Assembly: GCF_001886735.1 (NCBI RefSeq)
Contig: NZ_CP018076.1
Coordinates: forward strand, 1,860,001 to 1,924,000
Origin: Sulfitobacter alexandrii
GTDB taxonomy: Bacteria; Pseudomonadota; Alphaproteobacteria; Rhodobacterales; Rhodobacteraceae
Length of the DNA stretch: 64,000 nt
Direction: 5' to 3'
Shown piece by piece: positions 48,406-57,187 of this stretch (position 1 is the first letter of the stretch; each line of letters starts with the position of its first letter). The position numbers and the translations under genes are program-made. The notes beneath the pieces are model-generated. The model made no database searches, was not told where the DNA came from, and saw only the letters and a program-made list of their open reading frames with translations.

Positions 48406-50496
48406 ATGGCGAAAGAAAAGTATGACGGGCCGATCCTCGAGATCGACAAGCTGTCGATCTCGTTTTTCACCCGGCTGCGCGAGATCCCCGCGGTGATGGA
48501 TTTCTCTGCCAGTGTCATGCCGGGCGAGGCTTTGGGGCTCGTGGGTGAATCCGGTTGCGGCAAATCCACCGTGGCGCTGGGCGTGATGCAGGATCTGGGA
48601 AAGAACGGCCGCATCGTCGGCGGTTCCATCAAGTTCAAGGGCCGCGACCTCGGCGAGATGAGCGATGACGAACTGCGCGACATCCGGGGCAGCGAAATCG
48701 CGATGATCTACCAGGAACCCATGGCGAGCCTCAATCCCGCCATGCGGATCGGCAAGCAGCTGATGGAAGTGCCGATGATCCACGCCGGCATGTCCGAAAA
48801 GGACGCATATGCGCGGGCCCTTCAGGTGGTGACCGACGTGAAGCTGCCCGACCCGGAGCGCATCCTCAAGGCCTATCCCCACCAGCTTTCGGGTGGTCAG
48901 CAGCAGCGCATCGTGATCGCCATGGCATTGATGAGCGAACCCTCGCTCCTGATCCTGGACGAGCCGACCACCGCGCTCGATGTGACGGTCGAGGCGGCGG
49001 TCGTGGAACTGGTCAAGGACCTGGGCAAGAAATACGGCACCTCGATGCTTTTCATCAGCCACAACCTCGGCCTCGTTCTGGAAACCTGCGACAGGATCTG
49101 CGTCATGTATTCCGGCGAGGCGGTGGAACGCGGCACCATCGGGGACGTCTTCGACAAGATGCAGCATCCCTACACGCAGGCGCTGTTCCGCTCGATCCCC
49201 CTGCCCGGCGCGGACAAGAACGCCCGCCCGCTGGTGGCCATTCCCGGCAACTTCCCCCTGCCGCACGAACGTCCGCCGGGGTGCAACTTCGGCCCGCGCT
49301 GCGACTACTTCGAGGCCGGCCGTTGTGACCAGGGCTATATCCCGATGGAAACCGTACCGGGGAACGACCGACACGAAACCCGCTGCCTGCGCTTTGACGA
49401 GATAGACTGGTCCTCGCCGCCTCAGGCCGCGCAGACCAAACAGAAGGGCGAGGTCGGGGACGTCATCCTGAAGATGGACAAGCTCAAGAAGTACTACAAG
49501 GTCGCGGCCAACGCCATGTTCGGCGGCGGCGACACCAAGGTGGTCAAGGCGAACGAGGAACTGAGCTTCGAGGCGCGCGAGAGCGAGACCCTCGCCATCG
49601 TGGGCGAATCGGGCTGCGGCAAGTCCACTTTCGCGAAGGTCCTGATGGGTCTGGAGACCGCGACGGAAGGCCAGATCCTGCTGGACAACCAGAACATCGG
49701 CGACGTGCCGATCGAGGAGCGAAGCACGAAGAACGTCGCGGACGTGCAGATGGTGTTCCAGAACCCCTTCGACACGCTCAACCCGTCCATGACGGTGGGG
49801 CGTCAGATCGTCCGCGCGCTCGAAATTTTCCGTGTGGGCAAGAACGAGAAGGACCGCTGGCAGCGCATGCTGGAACTGCTCGACCTCGTGAAATTGCCCC
49901 GCGAGTTCGCTACGCGGATGCCGCGCCAGCTTTCCGGTGGCCAGAAGCAGCGCGTCGGCATTGCCCGTGCCTTCGCAGGCGACGCGCGGATCGTCGTGGC
50001 GGACGAACCGGTTTCGGCGCTCGACGTCTCGGTACAGGCCGCCGTCACCGACCTGCTGATGGAAATCCAGCGCAAGCAGAAGACCACGCTGCTTTTCATC
50101 AGCCACGACCTGTCGATCGTGCGCTACCTCAGCGACCGCGTGATGGTGATGTACCTCGGCCACGTTGTCGAACTGGGAACCACGGAACAGGTATTCTCGC
50201 CGCCCTATCATCCCTACACCGAGGCGCTGCTTTCCGCCGTGCCCATTGCCGATACGCGCGTGAAGAAGAAGCACATCGTGCTCGAAGGCGATGTGCCTTC
50301 GGCCATGAATCCGCCGCCGGGATGCCCGTTCCAGACGCGCTGTCGCTGGAAGAGCAAGGTGCCCGGAAACCTGTGCGAGACAGAGGTGCCACCCCAGCGC
50401 CGGATGGCGAACGGCCATCAGATCAAGTGCCATCTCTCCGACGCGGAGTTCGATGCGATGGAACCGGTGATCGAGGTGGGCGTCGCCGCGGAATGA
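48406..50496 (+). CDS. Double-domain peptide ABC transporter ATPase (DppD/DppF fusion)
   Basis: The 696-residue protein is two oligopeptide-type ATPases in one chain. Walker A GESGCGKST occurs twice (residues 47-55 and near 405), with signatures LSGGQQQR and LSGGQKQR and Walker B LLILDEPTTALD and IVVADEPVSALD. Each half ends in the oligo_HPY region with clustered cysteines (PPGCNFGPRCDYFEAGRC and PPGCPFQTRCRW). The ATG at 48406 has GGAG at 6 bases. The ATG at 48400 is too close to the site. It energises the two permeases upstream. Confidence 0.9.
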   Translation: MAKEKYDGPILEIDKLSISFFTRLREIPAVMDFSASVMPGEALGLVGESGCGKSTVALGVMQDLGKNGRIVGGSIKFKGRDLGEMSDDELRDIRGSEIAMIYQEPMASLNPAMRIGKQLMEVPMIHAGMSEKDAYARALQVVTDVKLPDPERILKAYPHQLSGGQQQRIVIAMALMSEPSLLILDEPTTALDVTVEAAVVELVKDLGKKYGTSMLFISHNLGLVLETCDRICVMYSGEAVERGTIGDVFDKMQHPYTQALFRSIPLPGADKNARPLVAIPGNFPLPHERPPGCNFGPRCDYFEAGRCDQGYIPMETVPGNDRHETRCLRFDEIDWSSPPQAAQTKQKGEVGDVILKMDKLKKYYKVAANAMFGGGDTKVVKANEELSFEARESETLAIVGESGCGKSTFAKVLMGLETATEGQILLDNQNIGDVPIEERSTKNVADVQMVFQNPFDTLNPSMTVGRQIVRALEIFRVGKNEKDRWQRMLELLDLVKLPREFATRMPRQLSGGQKQRVGIARAFAGDARIVVADEPVSALDVSVQAAVTDLLMEIQRKQKTTLLFISHDLSIVRYLSDRVMVMYLGHVVELGTTEQVFSPPYHPYTEALLSAVPIADTRVKKKHIVLEGDVPSAMNPPPGCPFQTRCRWKSKVPGNLCETEVPPQRRMANGHQIKCHLSDAEFDAMEPVIEVGVAAE

Positions 50497-50500
50497 CCGC

Positions 50501-50538
50501 AAAAAAATGGCGCGAACCGGGGGGAGACGGTTCGCGCC
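50501..50538 (-). terminator. Rho-independent terminator after the secreted-protein gene
   Basis: On the minus strand GGCGCGAACCG pairs perfectly with CGGTTCGCGCC and is followed by A and seven T. It lies 69 bases after the stop at 50608 and 5 bases after the converging ATPase gene. Confidence 0.88.
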
Positions 50539-50607
50539 TGAGGCTTGGGAAAGCCCCTGATCAGGCAGGCGCGGGGAACATGCGCCGGTCTGAATGGCAT
50601 TGCGGCG

Positions 50608-51135
50608 TTACTTGGTGACGGTGTCGCCGCTGGTGTTCACGTTGCCGAGCTCGATCGCCACGCGATCAGCGAAAGCCGCGATCATGACGTCGTAGAAATC
50701 TTCGGTCGACGGCTGGATCACGTAGGTGCCCTCCGGCACGGGCGTGTCGGCCGCCAGCGCGGCGATGCTCACCGGGAAGGACCGGTTGCTGCTGCTCGTG
50801 GTCGGATCCATGATCGACACGACACCCTCAAGCTCGTTGAATTCGCCTGCTTCGTTCAACATCATGTTGCCGTTGAGGGAGATCTTGCGGATGTCGACCT
50901 TGATGCGGGGGTCGCCTGCATCGGTGGAGGTGGGCACGCGTTCCGCGATGGCGGCCTGCAGGTCCGTCGTGATCTCGGGGAATTTCTCGGCGGCGTTGGT
51001 GTCGGTCGCGGCGGCATAGGTCGTACCCACGTCGATCTCGGAAATGAGCGGCAGCTCGGCTGCGGTGACGCTGCTGGTCAGGGCGAACAGGCTGACGCCG
51101 GCGGCAAGACCGAATTTTTTCATGTTGTTGAACAT
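50608..51135 (-). CDS. Secreted protein of unknown function
   Basis: A 175-residue protein with a typical signal peptide (MFNNMKKFGLAAGVSLFALTSSVTAA). The mature part is acidic, with alternating beta and helical patterns, and has no cysteines or motif I recognise. AGGAG stands 6 bases before the ATG. It is monocistronic with a strong terminator, downstream of a lytic transglycosylase gene. It is probably periplasmic. A role in the envelope is a guess. Confidence 0.65.
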   Translation of the reverse strand: MFNNMKKFGLAAGVSLFALTSSVTAAELPLISEIDVGTTYAAATDTNAAEKFPEITTDLQAAIAERVPTSTDAGDPRIKVDIRKISLNGNMMLNEAGEFNELEGVVSIMDPTTSSSNRSFPVSIAALAADTPVPEGTYVIQPSTEDFYDVMIAAFADRVAIELGNVNTSGDTVTK

Positions 51136-51293
51136 CTTGTGCTCCTATTGTTGTTGCGCGGTGCGAACCGGGACATCCGGACCCGCGGCGCTCTGAGCAG
51201 ACAACACCGGCATGATCGCAAAGGTTCCCCGAGCGGGGGCCTTTCGCGTTTCAGCTTTGAAACAATTGGTAAAAGCGCAGGTTTAACAGCCAG

Positions 51294-51890
51294 TTACTGG
51301 CCGTAGATCACCTTGACGTAGTTCAGCGTCTCGGCGTAGGGCGGCACGCCACCGTACTTTTGCACCGCACCGGGGCCGGCATTGTAGGCCGCCAGCGCCA
51401 GCCGCCAGTCTCCGAAGGTGCTGTATTGCTGCTTGAGATAGCGTGCGCCGCCCTCGAGGTTCTGCGCCGGATCGGCCGGGTCCACGCGCAGGCGCGCGGC
51501 CGTGCCCGGCATGAGCTGCGCCAGTCCCAGTGCGCCCTTGTGCGACACCGCGTTGTGGTTCCATCCGCTTTCCTGCTGAACGAGGCGCAGGAACAAGTCC
51601 ACGGGCACGCCATGCCGGGTCGCCGCGTCGCGCGCGACGGCGAGGAACTGGCCCTTGTACTTGCCGGTATACTTCGGCGTGTCCCACTTTGTCGGCGTGT
51701 TGACGGTGGGCGGCTGCAGCCGAACCGAGGCCGAGTACTGCTTGGCCGCGCGGTTATCCAGAAGGCTCTTTTGCGACTTGAACAGCGCGCGCCGGTTGCT
51801 GGAAGAAAAGACATCGGCACTCGCCAGCGGCACATTGCCAATCACAAGGGCGGCGGCGCCGAGCGCGGCCACAAAGATCGTTCTGCGCAT
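51294..51890 (-). CDS. Lytic transglycosylase (SLT/GH23 family)
   Basis: The 198-residue periplasmic protein has a signal peptide (cleavage near ASA at residue 25) and a C-terminal SLT domain (about 75-198). The catalytic glutamate is E107 in QQESGW, followed by [13 protein letters not shown] and [10 protein letters not shown]. It would cut peptidoglycan glycan strands. The ATG at 51890 gives the signal peptide; a longer reading upstream has none and was rejected. It is divergent from ssb. Confidence 0.88.
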   Translation of the reverse strand: MRRTIFVAALGAAALVIGNVPLASADVFSSSNRRALFKSQKSLLDNRAAKQYSASVRLQPPTVNTPTKWDTPKYTGKYKGQFLAVARDAATRHGVPVDLFLRLVQQESGWNHNAVSHKGALGLAQLMPGTAARLRVDPADPAQNLEGGARYLKQQYSTFGDWRLALAAYNAGPGAVQKYGGVPPYAETLNYVKVIYGQ

Positions 51891-52096
51891 TCCCCCGCGC
51901 TCCCGCCTGTTTGTTTGGGGAACCCTATACCAAAAAACGACCCTCGTGCCAGTCCCTCTTTCAAGGGAAACCGGACCGGCCCGGCGTCGGAAACCTGATG
52001 TTAACCATGGCGCACCCAGTTTATAAGCGTCCCGTTGCCCCCTTGCGGATTCGCGCGTGGGCATGCGAAACAGGCTGCGACAACAAAGGGGGCAAC

Positions 52097-52600
52097 ATGG
52101 CCGGCTCAGTGAACAAAGTGATACTCATCGGCAATCTCGGGCGCGATCCCGAGGTGCGGTCGTTCCAGAACGGCGGCAAGGTGTGCAACCTGCGGATCGC
52201 CACCTCGGAAACGTGGAAAGACCGCAATACCGGCGAGCGCCGCGAACGCACGGAATGGCATTCCGTCGCCATCTTTTCCGAACCGCTGGCCCGCGTGGCC
52301 GAGCAGTACCTCAAGAAGGGCTCGAAGGTGTACATCGAAGGCCAGCTCGAGACGCGCAAGTGGCAGGATCAGTCCGGGCAGGATCGCTACAGCACCGAGG
52401 TCGTTCTGCGCCCCTACCGGTCCGAACTGACGATGCTCGACGGTCGCGACGGCGGCGGGTCGGGCGGCGGCGGCTATGGCGGCGGATCCTCAGGCGGGGA
52501 CTACGGCGGCGGCTACGAGGGCGGCAATTACGACAGCGGCCCGTCCTCGGGTGGCGGCGGCGGTTCCTCGCGCGATCTGGACGACGAAATTCCGTTCTGA
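52097..52600 (+). CDS. ssb: Single-stranded DNA-binding protein
   Basis: A 167-residue protein with an N-terminal OB-fold (about 1-112, starting [19 protein letters not shown]), a glycine-rich linker (near 118-155) and the acidic partner-binding tip DDEIPF. It coats ssDNA and recruits replication and repair proteins. A GGGGG site is 4 bases before the ATG. No LexA box (GTTC-N7-GTTC) is visible upstream. Confidence 0.95.
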   Translation: MAGSVNKVILIGNLGRDPEVRSFQNGGKVCNLRIATSETWKDRNTGERRERTEWHSVAIFSEPLARVAEQYLKKGSKVYIEGQLETRKWQDQSGQDRYSTEVVLRPYRSELTMLDGRDGGGSGGGGYGGGSSGGDYGGGYEGGNYDSGPSSGGGGGSSRDLDDEIPF

Positions 52601-52652
52601 ACACAGGCGCCGTTCGCGCCGGGCGGCGCGGGCGGCCCTCCCGGCCGCAGTT

Positions 52653-53759
52653 CTAGCGCAGGCCGTCTTCCAGCAGCTTCAGCACGCTCTCCCGCGGCAC
52701 CTCCGCCGTGACAAAGGCATCGCCGATGCCACGGGCGAGGATGAAACGCAGCTGGCCATCCACCACCTTCTTGTCCTGGCCCATCAGGTCCAGCAAGGCG
52801 TCCGCGCCCGGCAGTTGCCCCGGTATGTCCGCCATGTCGGTCTTCATCCCCATCTCGCGCAGGTGCGCGCGCACACGGCTGGGATCTTCCTGCGGGCAGA
52901 TCCCCAGCCGCGCCGACAGTTCGAACGCCAACGCACAACCGATCGCGACACCTTCGCCGTGCAGCAGCCGGTCGGAATACCCCGTCGCCGCCTCGAGCGC
53001 GTGACAGAAAGTGTGGCCGAGATTCAGCAGGGCGCGGTCGCCCTGCTCGGTCTCGTCCCGGATCACGATATCTGCCTTCATCTGCACCGCACGGCGGACC
53101 GCCTCGACCCGTGCCGCGCCATCGCCGCGCGCCAACGCGGGGCCCTGCGTCTCCAGCCAGCCAAAGAACGCGGCATCGCCCAGCAGCCCGTATTTCACGA
53201 CCTCGCCATATCCTGCGAGGAAATCGCGCGGCGGCAGTGTCTCCAGCAGCCCCGTGTCGGCCAGCACCAGTGACGGCTGGTGAAAGGCACCGACAAGGTT
53301 CTTGCCATGGGCCGTGTTGATGCCGGTCTTGCCCCCGACGGAGCTGTCCACCTGAGCCAGCAGCGACGTGGGGATCTGGACGAAGCGCACGCCACGCCGC
53401 AGCACGGCGGCGGCGAAACCGACGAGATCCCCGATCACGCCGCCGCCGAAGGCGATCACCACGTCCTGCCGTTCGACCTTCTGATCCAGCAGCCAATCGA
53501 CGCAGCGGGTCAGGTTGGCCCAACTCTTGGTCCCCTCGCCCGGCGGCAGCGCCAGCGCCTCCATCGCGATTCCGGCAGCCGAAAGGCCCGCGCGCAAGGC
53601 ATCCAGATGCAGCCCCGCCACCGTCTCGTCCGAGATGACGGTGACCCGCGGGCGTCGCAACAGCGGCCCGACCAGCGCGCCGGCCTCATGGATCAGGCCG
53701 GGCCCGATGACCACGTCGTAGGACCGCCCCGGCAGGGCGACATTCACGGTCTCATGCAT
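52653..53759 (-). CDS. aroB: 3-dehydroquinate synthase
   Basis: This 368-residue NAD- and zinc-dependent enzyme performs the second shikimate step. Motifs AFGGGVIGDLVGFAAA (near residue 98), PTSLLAQVDSSVGGKTGIN (near 124), and zinc ligands including the H in NLGHTFCHALE are seen. The ATG at 53759 overlaps aroK by 8 bases, so translation is coupled. Length is typical. Confidence 0.95.
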   Translation of the reverse strand: MHETVNVALPGRSYDVVIGPGLIHEAGALVGPLLRRPRVTVISDETVAGLHLDALRAGLSAAGIAMEALALPPGEGTKSWANLTRCVDWLLDQKVERQDVVIAFGGGVIGDLVGFAAAVLRRGVRFVQIPTSLLAQVDSSVGGKTGINTAHGKNLVGAFHQPSLVLADTGLLETLPPRDFLAGYGEVVKYGLLGDAAFFGWLETQGPALARGDGAARVEAVRRAVQMKADIVIRDETEQGDRALLNLGHTFCHALEAATGYSDRLLHGEGVAIGCALAFELSARLGICPQEDPSRVRAHLREMGMKTDMADIPGQLPGADALLDLMGQDKKVVDGQLRFILARGIGDAFVTAEVPRESVLKLLEDGLR

Positions 53760-54348
53760 CGGGAACCTCCAAAACATCGGGCCGGGCGGCAAGCGCGTCA
53801 AGCACCCTCGACGCCGTCGCGTCGATGCTCAGGGACGGATCGCAAATGACCGAGACATCGGCCTGCCGGTAGATCGGCACCCGTGCGCGGTAGATTTCCG
53901 CCAGCGTCCCGTAGGGATCGGCGGTGCGCAGCAGCGGACGGCTGTCCTTGTGACGCACCCGCTGCCACAGCAACGACAGCTCGGCGTTGAGCCACACCGA
54001 AACGCCATGACGGCTGATCTGAGCGCGGTTTTCCTCGGCCAGGAAGGCGCCGCCGCCCGTGGACAGGATGCAGCGCTCCTGCCGCAGGAGCCGTGCGATC
54101 ACCTCGGATTCGCGCTTGCGAAAGAATACCTCGCCGTCGCGCTCGAATATCTCGGGCACGCTCAGGTTGGCGGCGGCCTCGATCTCCGCATCGCTGTCCA
54201 GAAACGACACGCCCAGACGTGCCGCGAGCGCCCGCCCCACGGCCGTCTTGCCCGCGCCCATCATGCCGACCATCACGACGGTCTTCTTCAGTCGGTATTC
54301 GGTGTGGTTCCTCTCGCCGTCGGCCATGCTTTGCTCAATTCCGATCAT
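53752..54348 (-). CDS. aroK: Shikimate kinase
   Basis: A 198-residue kinase with P-loop VGMMGAGKTAVG (near residue 26), DSDAEIE and STGGGAFL motifs. It phosphorylates shikimate in the chorismate pathway. The ATG at 54348 follows AAGGA, slightly close. An ATG at 54327 would be family-like as well. It is divergent from the small membrane gene at 54429 and overlaps aroB. Confidence 0.93.
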   Translation of the reverse strand: MIGIEQSMADGERNHTEYRLKKTVVMVGMMGAGKTAVGRALAARLGVSFLDSDAEIEAAANLSVPEIFERDGEVFFRKRESEVIARLLRQERCILSTGGGAFLAEENRAQISRHGVSVWLNAELSLLWQRVRHKDSRPLLRTADPYGTLAEIYRARVPIYRQADVSVICDPSLSIDATASRVLDALAARPDVLEVPDA

Positions 54349-54428
54349 TTTTCCTTGAATGACGTGATCTCGGCCAAAAGGCCATATATAGATTGCACAA
54401 CAAATCGGGAACCGAGCGGGCAGAACAC

Positions 54429-54578
54429 ATGGGCAGATTGATCAAGTTTTTGATATTCCTACTGATTGTCGGATTTATCGGGCTGGTTGGTTATGCCTAC
54501 GTCGGTCCTTTCTTCGGCGCCGAGTTCGCACCACCGCAGGTAGAAACCCGTGAACCGGTCACTCTCTCAGGTGAGTAG
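54429..54578 (+). CDS. Small single-span membrane protein
   Basis: This 49-residue protein starts MGRLIKFLIFLLIVGFIGLVGYAYVGPFFG, a clear transmembrane helix, then a short charged tail (VETREPVTLSGE). I recall a similar sequence in other Rhodobacterales, always near aroK, but no function. It overlaps the next gene (GTG at 54550) by 29 bases and may be co-transcribed with it and with xerD. Confidence 0.65.
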   Translation: MGRLIKFLIFLLIVGFIGLVGYAYVGPFFGAEFAPPQVETREPVTLSGE

Positions 54579-56166
54579 CCCCGTCCAACGCGGCAGGGTT
54601 TCGCGCATCGCCCTGGGCATGACCGCTCTTGTTGTCGCGGCGCTGGGAACGGCGCCGGCCATGGCGCAGACGGCGACGCAGGAGTCGCCATTGTCCGTCA
54701 TCGATTGGCTGGGCACGCAGCTGAACCCCCAGCCCGCAACGCGCGAACCCGCCCCGCGGCGTGACCCGAACGAAGCGCCGGTGGCCACGTCCGCCCTGCC
54801 GCCCAAGGTTACTGTCTCGCCCCTGGGCGAGGGATCGCCGCGCGCCATCGGGCTGGTCCCCGGCACCGTCACCGGCCTGCCGCAGGATCTGTGGTCGGGC
54901 AGTCCGGCGGACGCGCTGATCGACCGGATCGAGGCGCTGCCGGAACTGCGCCTGCCCGCGGCGCAATCGCTGCTCTACACCGTGCTGCTGGCCGAGGCAT
55001 ATGCCCCGCAGGGCGGCATCGGGGCGGGCGACGCACTGGCGCGGGCGCGGGTGGAAAAGCTGATGCGCCTCGGGGCGCTGGACCCTGCCCTGTCGCTGAT
55101 CGAACAGGCCGGCGTGACCACATCGCCCGATCACTACGACCTGTGGATGGAAATCAGCCTGCTGACCGGAACCGAGGATCGGGCCTGCGACGTGCTCGGA
55201 TCCTCGCCCCACCTGACCCGCAGCTACGGCGTCCGCATTTTTTGCGCCGCCCGCGCGGGCAACTGGGACAACGCCGCGCTCACCTTCGGCTCCGCCCAGG
55301 CGCTTGGGCTGCTCCCGCAGGAGCAGCTGGCCCTGCTCGACCGGTTTCTTCATCCCGAAACCTTCGAGGGGCTCGCGCCGCTGCCCGTGCCGCGCAGCAT
55401 GGATCCGCTCAGTTTCCGCCTGTTCGAAAGCATCGGTGAACCGATGCCCACCGGCACGCTCCCCCGTGCCTTCGCGGTCGCGGACCTGCGCGACATCGCA
55501 GGCTGGAAGGCGCAGCTCGAAGCCGCGGAACGGTTGACCCGCGCCGGCGCCCTTCCCGACAATCGCCTGCTGGGCCTTTACACCGATCGCGCACCGGCAG
55601 CCTCTGGCGGGGTCTGGGACCGGGTGCGCGCCCTGCAGAGGTTCGAAACCGCCCTCGACACGGGCAGCCCGGATGCCGTGGCCAAGACCCTGCCGACCGC
55701 GTGGATCGCGATGCAGGACGCGGGACTGGAGGTCGCCTTTGCCGGGCTTTTCGCGGAACGTCTTGCAGACCTGCCGCTGGAAGGGCGGGCAGCGCGTATC
55801 GCCTTCGAGGTCTGCATGCTGTCGCCCTTCTACGAGGCCGCCGCCGCCGACCCTTCAAAGGAGGTGGCGAATACCGACCTGCTGCGTGCCATCGCCCGGG
55901 GCGAGGTGCCGCAGACCCGACCCGAAGGCGCCCTGCCCGGCGCGATCTACGACGCCTTCAACGGCGCGGCCCCGCGGGAACACATGGTCGCTGCCGCGCG
56001 CGACGGTCAGCTCGGAGAAGTCATCCTGCAGGTGCTGGCCATGCTGCAGAAGGGCTCCCAGGGCGATACCACGGCCATGCGGGATGCCCTGTCCACGCTG
56101 CGTGCCCTCGGGCTCGAAGACACGGCCCGCCGCGCGGCGCTCCAGACCATTCTGCTTGAGCGGTGA
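54550..56166 (+). CDS. Secreted alpha-helical protein of unknown function
   Basis: A 538-residue protein with a signal peptide (IALGMTALVVAALGTAPAMAQ, cleavage near residue 39), a proline-rich linker (near 55-80), and a long helical body that may hold Sel1- or TPR-like repeats, although no motif is certain. Starts at GTG 54550, GTG 54571 or ATG 54619 are possible. The first has an AGG site. It overlaps xerD by 4 bases (GTGA), so they are co-translated. Role unknown. Confidence 0.7.
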   Translation: MNRSLSQVSSPVQRGRVSRIALGMTALVVAALGTAPAMAQTATQESPLSVIDWLGTQLNPQPATREPAPRRDPNEAPVATSALPPKVTVSPLGEGSPRAIGLVPGTVTGLPQDLWSGSPADALIDRIEALPELRLPAAQSLLYTVLLAEAYAPQGGIGAGDALARARVEKLMRLGALDPALSLIEQAGVTTSPDHYDLWMEISLLTGTEDRACDVLGSSPHLTRSYGVRIFCAARAGNWDNAALTFGSAQALGLLPQEQLALLDRFLHPETFEGLAPLPVPRSMDPLSFRLFESIGEPMPTGTLPRAFAVADLRDIAGWKAQLEAAERLTRAGALPDNRLLGLYTDRAPAASGGVWDRVRALQRFETALDTGSPDAVAKTLPTAWIAMQDAGLEVAFAGLFAERLADLPLEGRAARIAFEVCMLSPFYEAAAADPSKEVANTDLLRAIARGEVPQTRPEGALPGAIYDAFNGAAPREHMVAAARDGQLGEVILQVLAMLQKGSQGDTTAMRDALSTLRALGLEDTARRAALQTILLER

Positions 56167-57146
56167 CCGCCATGCCCACACCGACCTTTCACTGGATATC
56201 CACCTTTCTCGAGGCTCAGGCCGCTGAACTGGGGGCCGCGACCAACACGCAACTTGCCTACGGGCGCGATCTCAAGGATTTCGACGGCTTTTTGGCCCGC
56301 AAGCACCTCGATTTCGCCTCTGCCAACCGGTCGGCGGTGGAAGACTATCTCGTGTACTGCGATTCCCAGGGGCTGGCGAAATCGACCCGCGCACGCCGCC
56401 TGTCGGCGATCAAGCAGCTTTATCGTTTCGCCTTCGAGGAAGGGTTGCGCAGCGACAATCCCGCGATCCAGATTTCCGGCCCCGGTCAGGAAAAGCGGCT
56501 GCCGAAAATCCTTTCGGAAACCGAAGTTGACGCCCTGCTGGAAGCCGCCCGCGCGTCGGGCCGGTCGCAGTCAGACCAGACCCGCAACACCTGCCTCATG
56601 GAACTGCTCTATGCCACCGGCATGCGGGTCAGCGAACTGGTGAGCCTGCCCATCGCGGCGACCCGGGGCGATCCCCGCCTTCTGCTCATCATGGGCAAAG
56701 GCGGCAAGGAGCGCATGGTGCCGCTTTCGCCGCCGGCGCGGGCGGCGCTTGCGGAATGGCTGGTCCTTCGCGACGTGCTGGACGAACAGGCGCGCGCCCG
56801 CAGGCAGCCGCCTTCGCGCTTTCTGTTCCCGTCGCGCGGCAAGCTGGGTCATCTGACCCGGCATCGGTTCTACCTGCTGATCAAGGAATTCGCCGTGTCC
56901 GCCGGCGTGGATCCCAAGAAGGTGACCCCGCATACCCTGCGCCATGCCTTCGCCACCCACCTGCTGGCGAACGGTGCCGATCTGCGGGCCATCCAGACGA
57001 TGCTGGGCCATGCGGACGTCGCCACCACGGAAATCTACACGCACGTTCTCGAGGAACGGCTTTCCGAACTGGTGCTGGAGCATCATCCGCTGGCCGACGC
57101 CGGCACGCCCGGATCGGGGCGCAAGGTGCGTGGCGACGGCCACTAG
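56163..57146 (+). CDS. xerD: Tyrosine recombinase XerC/XerD, probably XerD
   Basis: A 327-residue site-specific recombinase of the chromosome-dimer-resolution type. The catalytic residues R (TGMRVSEL), K (GKGGKERMV), H and R (HTLRHAFATHLL), H (LGHADVATTE) and Y (IYTHV) are all present. A core-binding SAM-like domain precedes them. Position near aroK favours XerD by synteny, but XerC is possible. The GTG start at 56163 overlaps the preceding stop; an ATG at 56172 is an alternative. Confidence 0.88.
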   Translation: MTAMPTPTFHWISTFLEAQAAELGAATNTQLAYGRDLKDFDGFLARKHLDFASANRSAVEDYLVYCDSQGLAKSTRARRLSAIKQLYRFAFEEGLRSDNPAIQISGPGQEKRLPKILSETEVDALLEAARASGRSQSDQTRNTCLMELLYATGMRVSELVSLPIAATRGDPRLLLIMGKGGKERMVPLSPPARAALAEWLVLRDVLDEQARARRQPPSRFLFPSRGKLGHLTRHRFYLLIKEFAVSAGVDPKKVTPHTLRHAFATHLLANGADLRAIQTMLGHADVATTEIYTHVLEERLSELVLEHHPLADAGTPGSGRKVRGDGH

Positions 57147-57187
57147 ACGTTTCTTCGACAACCTTGTCTGACGCCCTTGAATGGGGC

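Noticed and set aside
45711..48683. A 990-codon open frame on the minus strand across the ABC permease genes
   Set aside because: It is antisense to two well-supported permeases, its product is a low-complexity mix rich in D, H, Q and R, and such long antisense frames are common in GC-rich genomes.
51208..51250. Hairpin with AAAGG/CCTTT arms downstream of the lytic transglycosylase gene
   Set aside because: The stem has internal mismatches and no T run after it, too weak for a terminator call.
52001..52008. TTAACCAT, a CtrA half-site upstream of ssb
   Set aside because: It is a lone half-site, about 90 bases from the start codon, and such an 8-mer is expected by chance in a window of this size.
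51891..52096. A LexA box before ssb
   Set aside because: No GTTC-N7-GTTC or close match was found in the gap.
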